Of a DNA stretch of 11,060 bases, positions 1 through 5,678 are shown in pieces. Below the pieces are notes generated by a model. The model saw nothing but the letters and a program-made list of their open reading frames with translations. It searched no databases and was not told where the DNA came from. Each line of letters opens with the position of its first letter. The stretch's first letter is position 1. The translations under genes were made by a program, and so were the position numbers. Source of the stretch: an uncultured Chloroflexota bacterium (GTDB taxonomy: Bacteria > Chloroflexota > Limnocylindria > Limnocylindrales > CSP1-4); assembly GCA_903924005.1 (NCBI GenBank), contig CAIXZV010000394.1, positions 1 through 11,060 of the forward strand. The letters run 5' to 3'.

Positions 1-64
1 CACCGGGCTGCGCGCCCAGGACGAACCCGCCCACCGTCGTCACGCCGCTTCCGGGCGTCCTCAC
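1..64 (-). CDS. possible 5' end of a leftward gene at the window edge
   Basis: The minus strand is open from the left edge back past position 111. A GTG at 64-62, or a second GTG at 43-41, could start a gene running off the window. The visible translation from the first GTG begins MRTPGSGVTTVGGF and continues through VLGAQPG, which reads like ordinary protein. There is no convincing ribosome binding site and only about 21 codons are visible. If real, this gene would be divergent from the BTAD regulator at 112 and share its promoter region. No family can be named. The open frame may simply be a high-GC artefact. Confidence 0.2.
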   Translation of the reverse strand, partial: MRTPGSGVTTVGGFVLGAQPG

Positions 65-111
65 GCCATCAGCCGGGTCGTGTCGGTGGATCTGAGATAA
101 GTCCCAGATGA

Positions 112-3100
112 GTGGCGCGCGCCAACATGCGCGCCATGTCCACCCACCACGACGGGGATCCAAGGCGAGGAACCCCGTCAGCCGGTTCCGGGATCGCCCT
201 CGCTGACCGTACGGGCGGGCCCGCGCCCGCGCAGGACCAGGTTGCGCCCGTTGACGCCGCGGAGTCCGCATCCGTATCGTCAGCACCTCAAGATGGCAGC
301 GCGGTCGCCTCCAGCGAGACCCGGCCCGCGCCGTCTCCGCCGCGTGGGCACGAAGGACAAATCGACGATGCGGAGGCGCCGTCAGTCGCGGGCGGGATGC
401 TGGTGTTCGGGCGACGGGGCCGGCCAATGATCAACCCGTTGCCGGTTAACCCCGCCAAGATCATCAGACCGTATCTGCGCGCTGACGTGCTGTCGCGCGA
501 GCGGCTCAACGGCTGGCTGGACAAGGCCGTCAACGGCCGGCTCGCCCTGGTCATCGGCGAGGCAGGCTTTGGCAAGACCACGTTCCTGGCGGACTGGGCG
601 ACGCGCACCACCCGCCGTACGTCTTGGTACAGCCTGGCCCCAGAGGATCGGGACTGGCTGACGTTCATCCGGCACCTGGTTGCAGGCGGCCGGGCTGTGG
701 ATCCAGGGTTTGCAGTGGCCACGTACCAACTGCTCGGCCTGCTGGGTCCAGGCGGGCCAACGGTGACCGAGTTGACGTCCTCGCTGGCGGACGAGATCGC
801 CGCGTTTGGCGCTGCGTCCCCGGAGGGGTTCTCCATCGTCCTGGACGACTTTCACGAGGTTGAAGCCAACCCAGAGACCAACGCCATCGTGGCAGCCTTG
901 CTGGAGCACACGGGGCCAGGCTTCTCACTGATCATCGCGTCGCGGACTGCGCCGGCGCTCCCGGGACGGCCGCTGAAGGGGCGCGGCGCCGTCGCGCGGC
1001 TCGATGGCGAAGAACTCTGCTTCAACGTCCCCGAGACGGAGCGCCTCTTCCGCGACGCATACGGGCTGCCCCTGGACGGAGACGTGGTCCGTGACCTCGT
1101 GGCCCGCACAGACGGCTGGGCGGCGCTGATCAGTCTGTTCCATACAAGCCTGGCGGAACGCACGGACCCCGACCCGCGAGCTTTGGTCACGCAGATGACC
1201 GCCACAACGGGCGACCTCTACGACTTCTTAGCCGACGAGGTCCTGGCAGTAGCCAACCCTGTCCTGCAAACGTTCCTGATGTACGCGTCTGTGCTGACCG
1301 CCGTCGAGCCGCAGAGCGTTAGGCTCATCGACACCCGGCCGGACCGAGAGATCGCGGAATTGATTGAGGACGCAGAGCGGATAGGCCTGTTGTCCAGGCC
1401 CCAGCCGTTCCAGCCGTACGTCTTTCACCCACTCGTCCAAGAGTTTCTTCAGGCGCGCCTTGAGGCCGAGATCGGGGCGGCCGCGATCAGAGACCTGCAC
1501 CTTCGCATCGCGGACGCGGTTGGCGATCGCGACTGGCGCGTCGCTGCGCATCACTACCGAGCGGGCGGTGCCCAGGATCTCGCCGCAGCCGCGCTCGATC
1601 GCGCCACAAGCTCGATCCTCGCTGCTGGGCAGCTTGACCAGGCCATCACCTTCCTAGATGGCACAGCAGGGAACCTCGAGAGATGCTCAGCGCTAATCCT
1701 GCGCTCCCGCATCGAATTCACTCGAGGGAGCTATACGCGAGCTCTAAGGCTGGCCCGGGGCGCCGTAGCAGTCGCTGGCGACGACCTTCGTAGCACCGCG
1801 CAGTTGAACCTAGCAGCCATCGAGGCCGTCGCGGGCATAGCCGATTGGATCGTGGAGCGGGCTACTGCGGCGGCGGACGGATCCGCAGTGGCCGCCGAAA
1901 GGGAGATCGGTGCGGCCCTCGCCGCCATGCGTGAAGTCCAGACTGCAGGCGATTTGTCAAGCGTTGCCGACACTCTGCGGGTTCTTGCCGCTAAGCAGGA
2001 TTCGGTTGGCCACCTCCGCTACGCGGCGATTTCCCGACTGAATCTCGCCTACGTGCTGACTTGGCTTGGAGAAGCTCAGGAGGCTGTGGCTCAGGCGACA
2101 CGGGCCGCGGTCAGCCTGGGTCGACTCACGCCAGGGGTCGAGCAGGTGTCAGCAATGGTCGCTCGCGCAACGGCCTTGATGCAGTTGGGATTGGTTGACG
2201 AAGCAGACCAGGTGCTGCGTGCAGCGGAAGCATCGGCTTCTCCGATCGGCCGCCAGGAGGCAGCGTTAGAGACGGCGAGGATCCTCGCGGACTACGGATC
2301 CTTGAACCGAGCCGAGGCGGCACTTGCGCGGCTAGACGAGGAAGTAATCCCCGAGGCGTATTTGGGTCTCGTATTCCTTGTAAGGAGCCAGGTCGCCTTC
2401 CGGATTGGCGACTATGAGGTCGCGAGAGAGAACCTTGAGTCACTGCGCGGAACACCGGTGCGGGACGTTGCTGGCCTCTTTAGGGCGAGACTCGCCGAAG
2501 CTCGGGCCGCGCTCCAAGCAGGACAGCCAACCGCGCCGGGCCTCATCCAAGAGGCCGCCGCAATCGCCACGTCGCAAGGCTCGGGAGTCGCGCGGGCAAT
2601 GGCTTCCGTGCTCCAGGCAGTCTGCGAACGGTCGGAGATCGACTCGGTTGTGATAGGTCTGGATTCTCGTTACCACCACGTCCTGTCGGTTCTCGCAGAG
2701 GAGCTTTCGCGAGTGCTCCACCACTTGGGTGCTGAAGCAAAGCGCGTAGTCGTCTCGGAGATGGAACTCAGACCTGATAGGTGGTCAACAGCCTTGCGCC
2801 TGGCAGTTGGAACTCCGGGAAAGACGGGAGTCGAGGCCGCGTCCTACCTTGTGGTGATAGGCGACGCGAATGACGCTGCCTTCCTTCGCTCAGCCGCCGG
2901 ATCAGAGAAGGCGCTGAGGCCCGCCGCCGCAGGCATCACGAGAAGACTTGCGCCAGTTGCGATTGTCCGCGATCTAGGCACGGTGTCATTTAGCCTCGCA
3001 GGGGGAGGCCCAATTATCCCCGTGCGCCGCAAGGTGCTTGGCTTGCTGTGCTTCCTTGCGACGCGACCGAGCCTAGCCGCGACCCGAGATGAGACGCTCG

Positions 3101-3663
3101 AGGCCCTCTGGCCGGACCTGCGGCCGGACACTGGGGCGAATTCGCTCCACCAGACTATCTACTACTTGCGTAGGAACCTAGACGACGAGTACCGGGAGGG
3201 CGTGAGTGCCCCCTACGTCCTCTTCGACGGTGACGTTGTCATGTTGAATCCTGAGTTGGTCCATTGCGATAGCAAGGCGTGCTGGAACCTGATCGCGGAG
3301 TCGGTTGTTGGTGACATCGAAGCGACAGAGCGGCTCATGTTGCGCTATCCGGGCAAGTTCGCCCTTGACTTCACCTACGAGGACTGGGCGTCGTCATATC
3401 GCGAGACCCTGCATGCTGCGGTCCTCGATCGAGTTGAGGCCGCGATCGATTCGGCCATCGGCCTCAGCCGCTGGGACGTCGCCATAGCCCTGGGTCATCG
3501 ACTCCTCGCAATCGACCCGACCGCAGACGCAGTTGAATTGGCACTTCTAAGGGCCTACAAGCGAAGCGGCCGGCAGGCAGCGGCAGCTGAGCAATACGCC
3601 CACTACGCCGCAACTCTCCGGGGTGACCTCGGGGTCGACCCTCCCGACTTCGGCGCAATCTAG
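112..3663 (+). CDS. MalT/AfsR-like ATPase-TPR-BTAD transcriptional regulator
   Basis: This is a large cytoplasmic signal-transducing transcription factor of the STAND type. Residues 1-105 are Ala/Pro-rich and look disordered. A P-loop ATPase follows, with Walker A GEAGFGKTT at 149-157, a Walker B-like LDDFH at 244-248 and a sensor-like IIASRT at 274-279. About 480-900 is alpha-helical and TPR-like. A winged helix lies at about 953-1045 (LWPDLRP, then SLHQTIYYLRRNL), and a BTAD (SARP-type) domain at about 1050-1175 ends with QYAHYAATLRGDLGVDPP. In this family ligand or partner binding to the helical part triggers ATP-dependent oligomerisation and promoter activation. The GTG at 112 is simply the first in-frame start after a TGA at 109-111. 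No Shine-Dalgarno is visible, so starts at 127, 136 or 397 (residue 96, just before the folded part) remain possible. The target is unknown. The promoter and small ORFs just downstream are the natural candidates. Confidence 0.9.
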   Translation: MARANMRAMSTHHDGDPRRGTPSAGSGIALADRTGGPAPAQDQVAPVDAAESASVSSAPQDGSAVASSETRPAPSPPRGHEGQIDDAEAPSVAGGMLVFGRRGRPMINPLPVNPAKIIRPYLRADVLSRERLNGWLDKAVNGRLALVIGEAGFGKTTFLADWATRTTRRTSWYSLAPEDRDWLTFIRHLVAGGRAVDPGFAVATYQLLGLLGPGGPTVTELTSSLADEIAAFGAASPEGFSIVLDDFHEVEANPETNAIVAALLEHTGPGFSLIIASRTAPALPGRPLKGRGAVARLDGEELCFNVPETERLFRDAYGLPLDGDVVRDLVARTDGWAALISLFHTSLAERTDPDPRALVTQMTATTGDLYDFLADEVLAVANPVLQTFLMYASVLTAVEPQSVRLIDTRPDREIAELIEDAERIGLLSRPQPFQPYVFHPLVQEFLQARLEAEIGAAAIRDLHLRIADAVGDRDWRVAAHHYRAGGAQDLAAAALDRATSSILAAGQLDQAITFLDGTAGNLERCSALILRSRIEFTRGSYTRALRLARGAVAVAGDDLRSTAQLNLAAIEAVAGIADWIVERATAAADGSAVAAEREIGAALAAMREVQTAGDLSSVADTLRVLAAKQDSVGHLRYAAISRLNLAYVLTWLGEAQEAVAQATRAAVSLGRLTPGVEQVSAMVARATALMQLGLVDEADQVLRAAEASASPIGRQEAALETARILADYGSLNRAEAALARLDEEVIPEAYLGLVFLVRSQVAFRIGDYEVARENLESLRGTPVRDVAGLFRARLAEARAALQAGQPTAPGLIQEAAAIATSQGSGVARAMASVLQAVCERSEIDSVVIGLDSRYHHVLSVLAEELSRVLHHLGAEAKRVVVSEMELRPDRWSTALRLAVGTPGKTGVEAASYLVVIGDANDAAFLRSAAGSEKALRPAAAGITRRLAPVAIVRDLGTVSFSLAGGGPIIPVRRKVLGLLCFLATRPSLAATRDETLEALWPDLRPDTGANSLHQTIYYLRRNLDDEYREGVSAPYVLFDGDVVMLNPELVHCDSKACWNLIAESVVGDIEATERLMLRYPGKFALDFTYEDWASSYRETLHAAVLDRVEAAIDSAIGLSRWDVAIALGHRLLAIDPTADAVELALLRAYKRSGRQAAAAEQYAHYAATLRGDLGVDPPDFGAI

Positions 3664-3667
3664 GTGG

Positions 3668-3757
3668 TCTTCAGCTGCCGCTCGGCAGTACGCCCACTAC
3701 GCGGCAGTGATGCGCGAACAACTCGGGATTGAACCCCCGCCCCTTGCCCAGCTCTGA
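3668..3757 (+). pseudogene. fossil 3' end of a second BTAD regulator gene
   Basis: Immediately after the regulator's stop, in a different frame, 29 codons plus TGA read SSAAARQYAHYAAVMREQ then LGIEPPPLAQL. This matches the extreme C-terminus of a BTAD domain (QY..Y...L...LG.EP) and aligns with the regulator's own ending, QYAHYAATLRGDLGVDPP. The two copies share a perfect 14-base block, at 3595-3608 and 3689-3702, giving a period of 94 bases. The period is not a multiple of three, so this tail cannot be translated as an extension. Outside that block the copies differ clearly, so this is a paralogue remnant rather than a fresh duplication. It probably remained after deletion or recombination between tandem BTAD genes. 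Confidence 0.75.
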
Positions 3758-3781
3758 GCAGCAGGGTGCGGATTGGGGGGC

Positions 3782-3825
3782 ATAGGTAGGGTTGCGTATT
3801 GACCGGGGTAGAAACCGGTACCTAT
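3782..3825 (+). repeat. nested inverted and direct repeats over the promoter, candidate operator
   Basis: ATAGGTA at 3782-3788 is matched by its inverse TACCTAT at 3819-3825, which overlaps the -10 element. Inside it, ACCGG (3802-3806) and CCGGT (3815-3819) form a second palindrome within the -35/-10 spacer. In addition GGTAG occurs at 3785 and 3807, a spacing of 22 bases, or two helical turns. SARP/BTAD regulators are known to bind short direct repeats at about 11- or 22-base spacing near -35. That makes the adjacent regulator a plausible ligand, but this is inference. Confidence 0.45.
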
Positions 3826-3828
3826 AGT
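3799..3828 (+). promoter_or_regulatory. strong sigma70-type promoter
   Basis: A -35 element TTGACC (3799-3804) and a -10 element TATAGT (3823-3828) are separated by 18 bases. Each differs from consensus at one position, and this is the best promoter in the window. The predicted start of transcription is about 3835-3836, exactly where the first hairpin of the structured RNA begins. That coincidence supports both calls. The promoter would drive the RNA and, by read-through, the two small ORFs and possibly the HD-GYP gene. Confidence 0.75.
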
Positions 3829-3835
3829 CCGCCCC

Positions 3836-3966
3836 GCACTAGTACGAAAGTACGGTGCGACTAGTAAACGCTCGGAACGCGCTGATGCACCACCTGAATT
3901 GGGCACTTAGGGTGGCGGCGGAGCGAGTAGTGCAACCGACCGACTCTTGAGTCAGGTCGGTTTTCG
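3836..3966 (+). ncRNA. structured RNA of about 130 nt (small RNA or mRNA leader)
   Basis: A promoter, stems and a terminator line up as one transcription unit. Hairpin 1 (3836-3858) pairs GCAC with GTGC and GTAC with GTAC under a GAAA tetraloop. Hairpin 2 (3860-3931) stacks ACTA/TAGT (3860-3863 with 3928-3931), CGCTC/GAGCG (3869-3873 with 3921-3925) and CCACC/GGTGG (3890-3894 with 3911-3915). Hairpin 3 is the terminator at 3934-3964. I find no match to conserved cores of tRNA, tmRNA, RNase P, SRP, T-box, or GEMM-type cyclic-di-GMP riboswitches. It may be a free small RNA, or a leader whose terminator controls the small ORFs and HD-GYP gene downstream. Confidence 0.55.
3934..3966 (+). terminator. 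intrinsic terminator
   Basis: A 13-base-pair stem (AACCGACC and GACTC pairing with GAGTC and GGTCGGTT, with one bulged A at 3954) closes on a two-base TT loop and runs directly into TTTTCG. The stem is long, GC-rich and followed by T residues on the plus strand. It is the only convincing intrinsic terminator in the window. Stop codons of the regulator and its remnant lie about 180-270 bases upstream, so it most likely ends the structured RNA and not the regulator mRNA. Confidence 0.85.
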
Positions 3967-4009
3967 TGTCTCGGGCACAGAGACGCGGGAGCCGCTAGGA
4001 GGTACGAGC

Positions 4010-4045
4010 GTGGCACCTATTCAGGCCATCAAGGGCTGGAACTAG
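4010..4045 (+). CDS. 11-codon small ORF with ideal ribosome binding site
   Basis: A perfect AGGAGG (3997-4002) sits 7 bases before a GTG that opens an 11-codon frame reading MAPIQAIKGWN and ending in TAG. It lies after the terminator and 20 bases before the next small ORF, so the two are probably co-transcribed and translationally linked. It has no signal-like segment. It could be a leader peptide whose translation affects the second ORF, a mature short peptide, or a chance frame behind a chance Shine-Dalgarno. The quality and spacing of the site argue against chance, but so short a frame has little statistical weight of its own. Confidence 0.4.
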   Translation: MAPIQAIKGWN

Positions 4046-4065
4046 GAATCGCGGAGGATCGACCG

Positions 4066-4155
4066 ATGAAGGTTCGACTGATGCGGGCTCTCACAGCGCT
4101 GAGTGCGGTAGCAGCATTGGCTGTCGCCGGCGGCGCATCCATTCGGGGCTTCTAA
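4066..4155 (+). CDS. 29-residue secretion-signal-like peptide, possible signalling pro-peptide
   Basis: GGAGG (4053-4057) lies 8 bases before ATG. The product has the shape of a signal peptide: a basic start (MKVRLMR, 1-7), a hydrophobic core (ALTALSAVAALAVA, 8-21) and an AVA cleavage-type motif at 19-21, followed by only eight residues, GGASIRGF. Cleavage after A21 would release that octapeptide, a size typical of exported peptide pheromones. There is no Cys, so it is not a lipoprotein. Alternatively it is a tiny membrane peptide or a toxin-like small protein. It sits between a TPR-containing BTAD regulator and an HD-GYP enzyme, with 81 bases to the latter. I do not recognise a family. The real ORF is fairly well supported by ribosome site and composition; the signalling role is inference. 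Confidence 0.55.
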   Translation: MKVRLMRALTALSAVAALAVAGGASIRGF

Positions 4156-4192
4156 CTGCGAAACTAGCTTCCGGACCCGGCGCTCTCCCAAA

Positions 4193-4205
4193 CCCGCAAA
4201 GCGGG
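4193..4205 (+). repeat. small hairpin upstream of the HD-GYP gene
   Basis: CCCGC and GCGGG flank an AAA loop, 31 bases before the HD-GYP start codon. No T-run follows, so it is not an intrinsic terminator. CTAGC (4164-4168) and GCTAG (4205-4209) could extend pairing around it. It may influence mRNA stability or translation, or be incidental. Confidence 0.35.
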
Positions 4206-4236
4206 CTAGAGTCAGAGCCACCGAGTCAGAGGTGAT

Positions 4237-5613
4237 ATGTCGCGAGGCCTGAAGCTCTATATCGCTGGAGTCGTGGCAGCGAGCGCTATTGCGCTCGGCG
4301 CCACGACTCTCGCTTTTCCCATCCAGGGTGGGATTGGCGTTGGTTTTGGATTTCTGGGTGATCAGTCCGTCGTAATTGGGCTGGTCTTTTGGACGGTCCT
4401 GACCGCGGTGGCGTCAGCGTTGCCGGTCGAAATGCCGCGGGGAAGTCTCGTCGCTGTCTCCATCGCGCCCTTAATCGCGGCCACGGCGTTGGGAGGTCCC
4501 GCGGCCGGTGGCTGGGTTGCCCTGCTTGGAACCACCGAAGCCCGTGAGATCCGAGGGCGCATCCCGTGGTACGGGACGCTGTCGAACCACGCTGGCATCG
4601 TCCTACCGACGATCCTGGCGGGCCTCGTCATCCACGTGTTCGGCCAGGCAACACAAGACTTTGGTGCAATCGCGGGATTTGTCGCGACCATGCTTGGGTC
4701 GGTGGCGTTCATCCTGCTGAACGCGGCTCTGGCGGCGGGTGTCATCACCTTGCGCAGTGGTCAACCCTTTAGCCAGGTCCTCCGCGGAGATGCCCGCGGC
4801 TTCTCGGTACCGATGACCGGCCTGGCCCCCTTGGGATGGCTGATGGGTCAGATCTACTCGATCGCCTGGTGGGCAACGCTGGTATTCGCTGTTCCGCTGT
4901 ACACGACGCGCCGGGCGTATCACCAGTACGTCGAGATGCGCGAGATGTTCACCCAGACCATCGGCGCCCTGGCAGAGGCCGTCGACAAGCGGGACCCGTA
5001 CACGAGCAAACACTCGCTGCGGGTCAAGGAGATCGCCGGCGACATCGGGCGCGTCATGCGCCTGGGCGAGGCGGACCTTGAGGCGCTCGAGTGGGGTGGC
5101 CTGCTCCACGACGTGGGCAAGATTGGCGTCCGTGACGACGTGCTCCTCAAGCAGGAGCAGTTGACCCGCGAGGAGCGGATCAAGATGAACTACCACCCGG
5201 TCCTGGGGGCGGAGATCATCGCGCCGGTCACGCGCCTCAAGAGGGAGCTGCCCATCATCCGCCACCACCACGAGTGGTACAACGGCTCCGGCTACCCGGA
5301 CCGACTGATCGCGGACGAGATCCCCCTGCTGGCGCGCGTCCTCCACGTAGCCGATGCCTTTGAGGCCATGACGGCAGCGCGCCCCTACCGCATGACGCCG
5401 CTCACGCCGGAGATTGCGCTGGGCGAGTTGCGCAAGTTCTCGGGCATCCAGTTTGATCCCAGGGTGGTTGATGCCTTTGTGAAGACCAAGTGGGCAGCCG
5501 GCCTGCACGATCCCGGGCGGCCTGAGCCCGCGCGCCAGGTCCCGCTGATCACACAGGTGGCACGCGACAGCGCCAGCACCGCCACCTCGTCTGGATCCCG
5601 GCCAGACAACTGA
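4237..5613 (+). CDS. membrane-bound HD-GYP protein, predicted cyclic-di-GMP phosphodiesterase
   Basis: About residues 5-230 contain roughly seven hydrophobic segments and form a membrane sensor region. It resembles N-terminal parts of other HD-GYP proteins, but I cannot assign it to a named MASE family. Residues about 240-425 form a complete HD-GYP domain: DKRDPYTSKHS at 250-260, the HD pair in LLHDVGKIG (H291, D292), HHE at 344-346 and NGSGYP at 349-354, followed by RVLHVADAFEAMT. All expected metal ligands and the GYP signature are present, so it should hydrolyse cyclic-di-GMP. The last 30 residues are a loose polar tail. ATG at 4237 has an AGAGGTGA site directly upstream. It could be transcribed by read-through from the promoter at 3799 together with the small ORFs, linking their expression to cyclic-di-GMP turnover. 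Confidence 0.93.
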   Translation: MSRGLKLYIAGVVAASAIALGATTLAFPIQGGIGVGFGFLGDQSVVIGLVFWTVLTAVASALPVEMPRGSLVAVSIAPLIAATALGGPAAGGWVALLGTTEAREIRGRIPWYGTLSNHAGIVLPTILAGLVIHVFGQATQDFGAIAGFVATMLGSVAFILLNAALAAGVITLRSGQPFSQVLRGDARGFSVPMTGLAPLGWLMGQIYSIAWWATLVFAVPLYTTRRAYHQYVEMREMFTQTIGALAEAVDKRDPYTSKHSLRVKEIAGDIGRVMRLGEADLEALEWGGLLHDVGKIGVRDDVLLKQEQLTREERIKMNYHPVLGAEIIAPVTRLKRELPIIRHHHEWYNGSGYPDRLIADEIPLLARVLHVADAFEAMTAARPYRMTPLTPEIALGELRKFSGIQFDPRVVDAFVKTKWAAGLHDPGRPEPARQVPLITQVARDSASTATSSGSRPDN

Positions 5614-5678
5614 CGACCTGACATCAACGACGCGGTGATCGCCCACACCACCACGCCCCAAAGCCGCACAATGCCGCG

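Larger units (their letters stand above)
3664..4236 (+). other. 573-base gap between regulator and HD-GYP gene
   Basis: This region has no large ORF on either strand that I believe. In order it holds the BTAD tail remnant (to 3757), a promoter with repeats (3782-3828), a structured RNA (about 3836-3966) closed by an intrinsic terminator, an 11-codon ORF (4010-4045), a 29-codon ORF (4066-4155), a small inverted repeat (4193-4205), and the HD-GYP ribosome binding site (around 4228-4235). Each is annotated separately. It is visibly less GC-rich than the flanking genes, with TA-containing promoter and hairpin elements. Confidence 0.8.

Noticed and set aside
108..209. ATG at 108 as start of a separate short ORF ahead of the regulator
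   Set aside because: It gives an Arg-rich frame of about 33 codons with no ribosome site, overlapping the regulator in another frame.
3697..3906. 69-codon minus-strand ORF in the gap
   Set aside because: It lies opposite the BTAD remnant and the promoter, has no ribosome site and no protein-like character; the plus-strand signals explain the region better.
3905..3917. AGGGTGG resembling the T-box motif before a terminator
   Set aside because: The rest of the T-box core (ACCGCG part) and the antiterminator are absent, and no aminoacyl-tRNA or amino-acid gene follows.
3836..3966. cyclic-di-GMP (GEMM) riboswitch ahead of the HD-GYP gene
   Set aside because: Neither the conserved core bases nor the tetraloop-receptor arrangement of GEMM-I can be found, and class II pseudoknot elements are not visible.
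4603..5661. 352-codon minus-strand ORF opposite the HD-GYP gene
   Set aside because: It is a high-GC shadow of a gene whose catalytic motifs are all on the plus strand; the translation is Arg/Asp/Val-rich with no motif.
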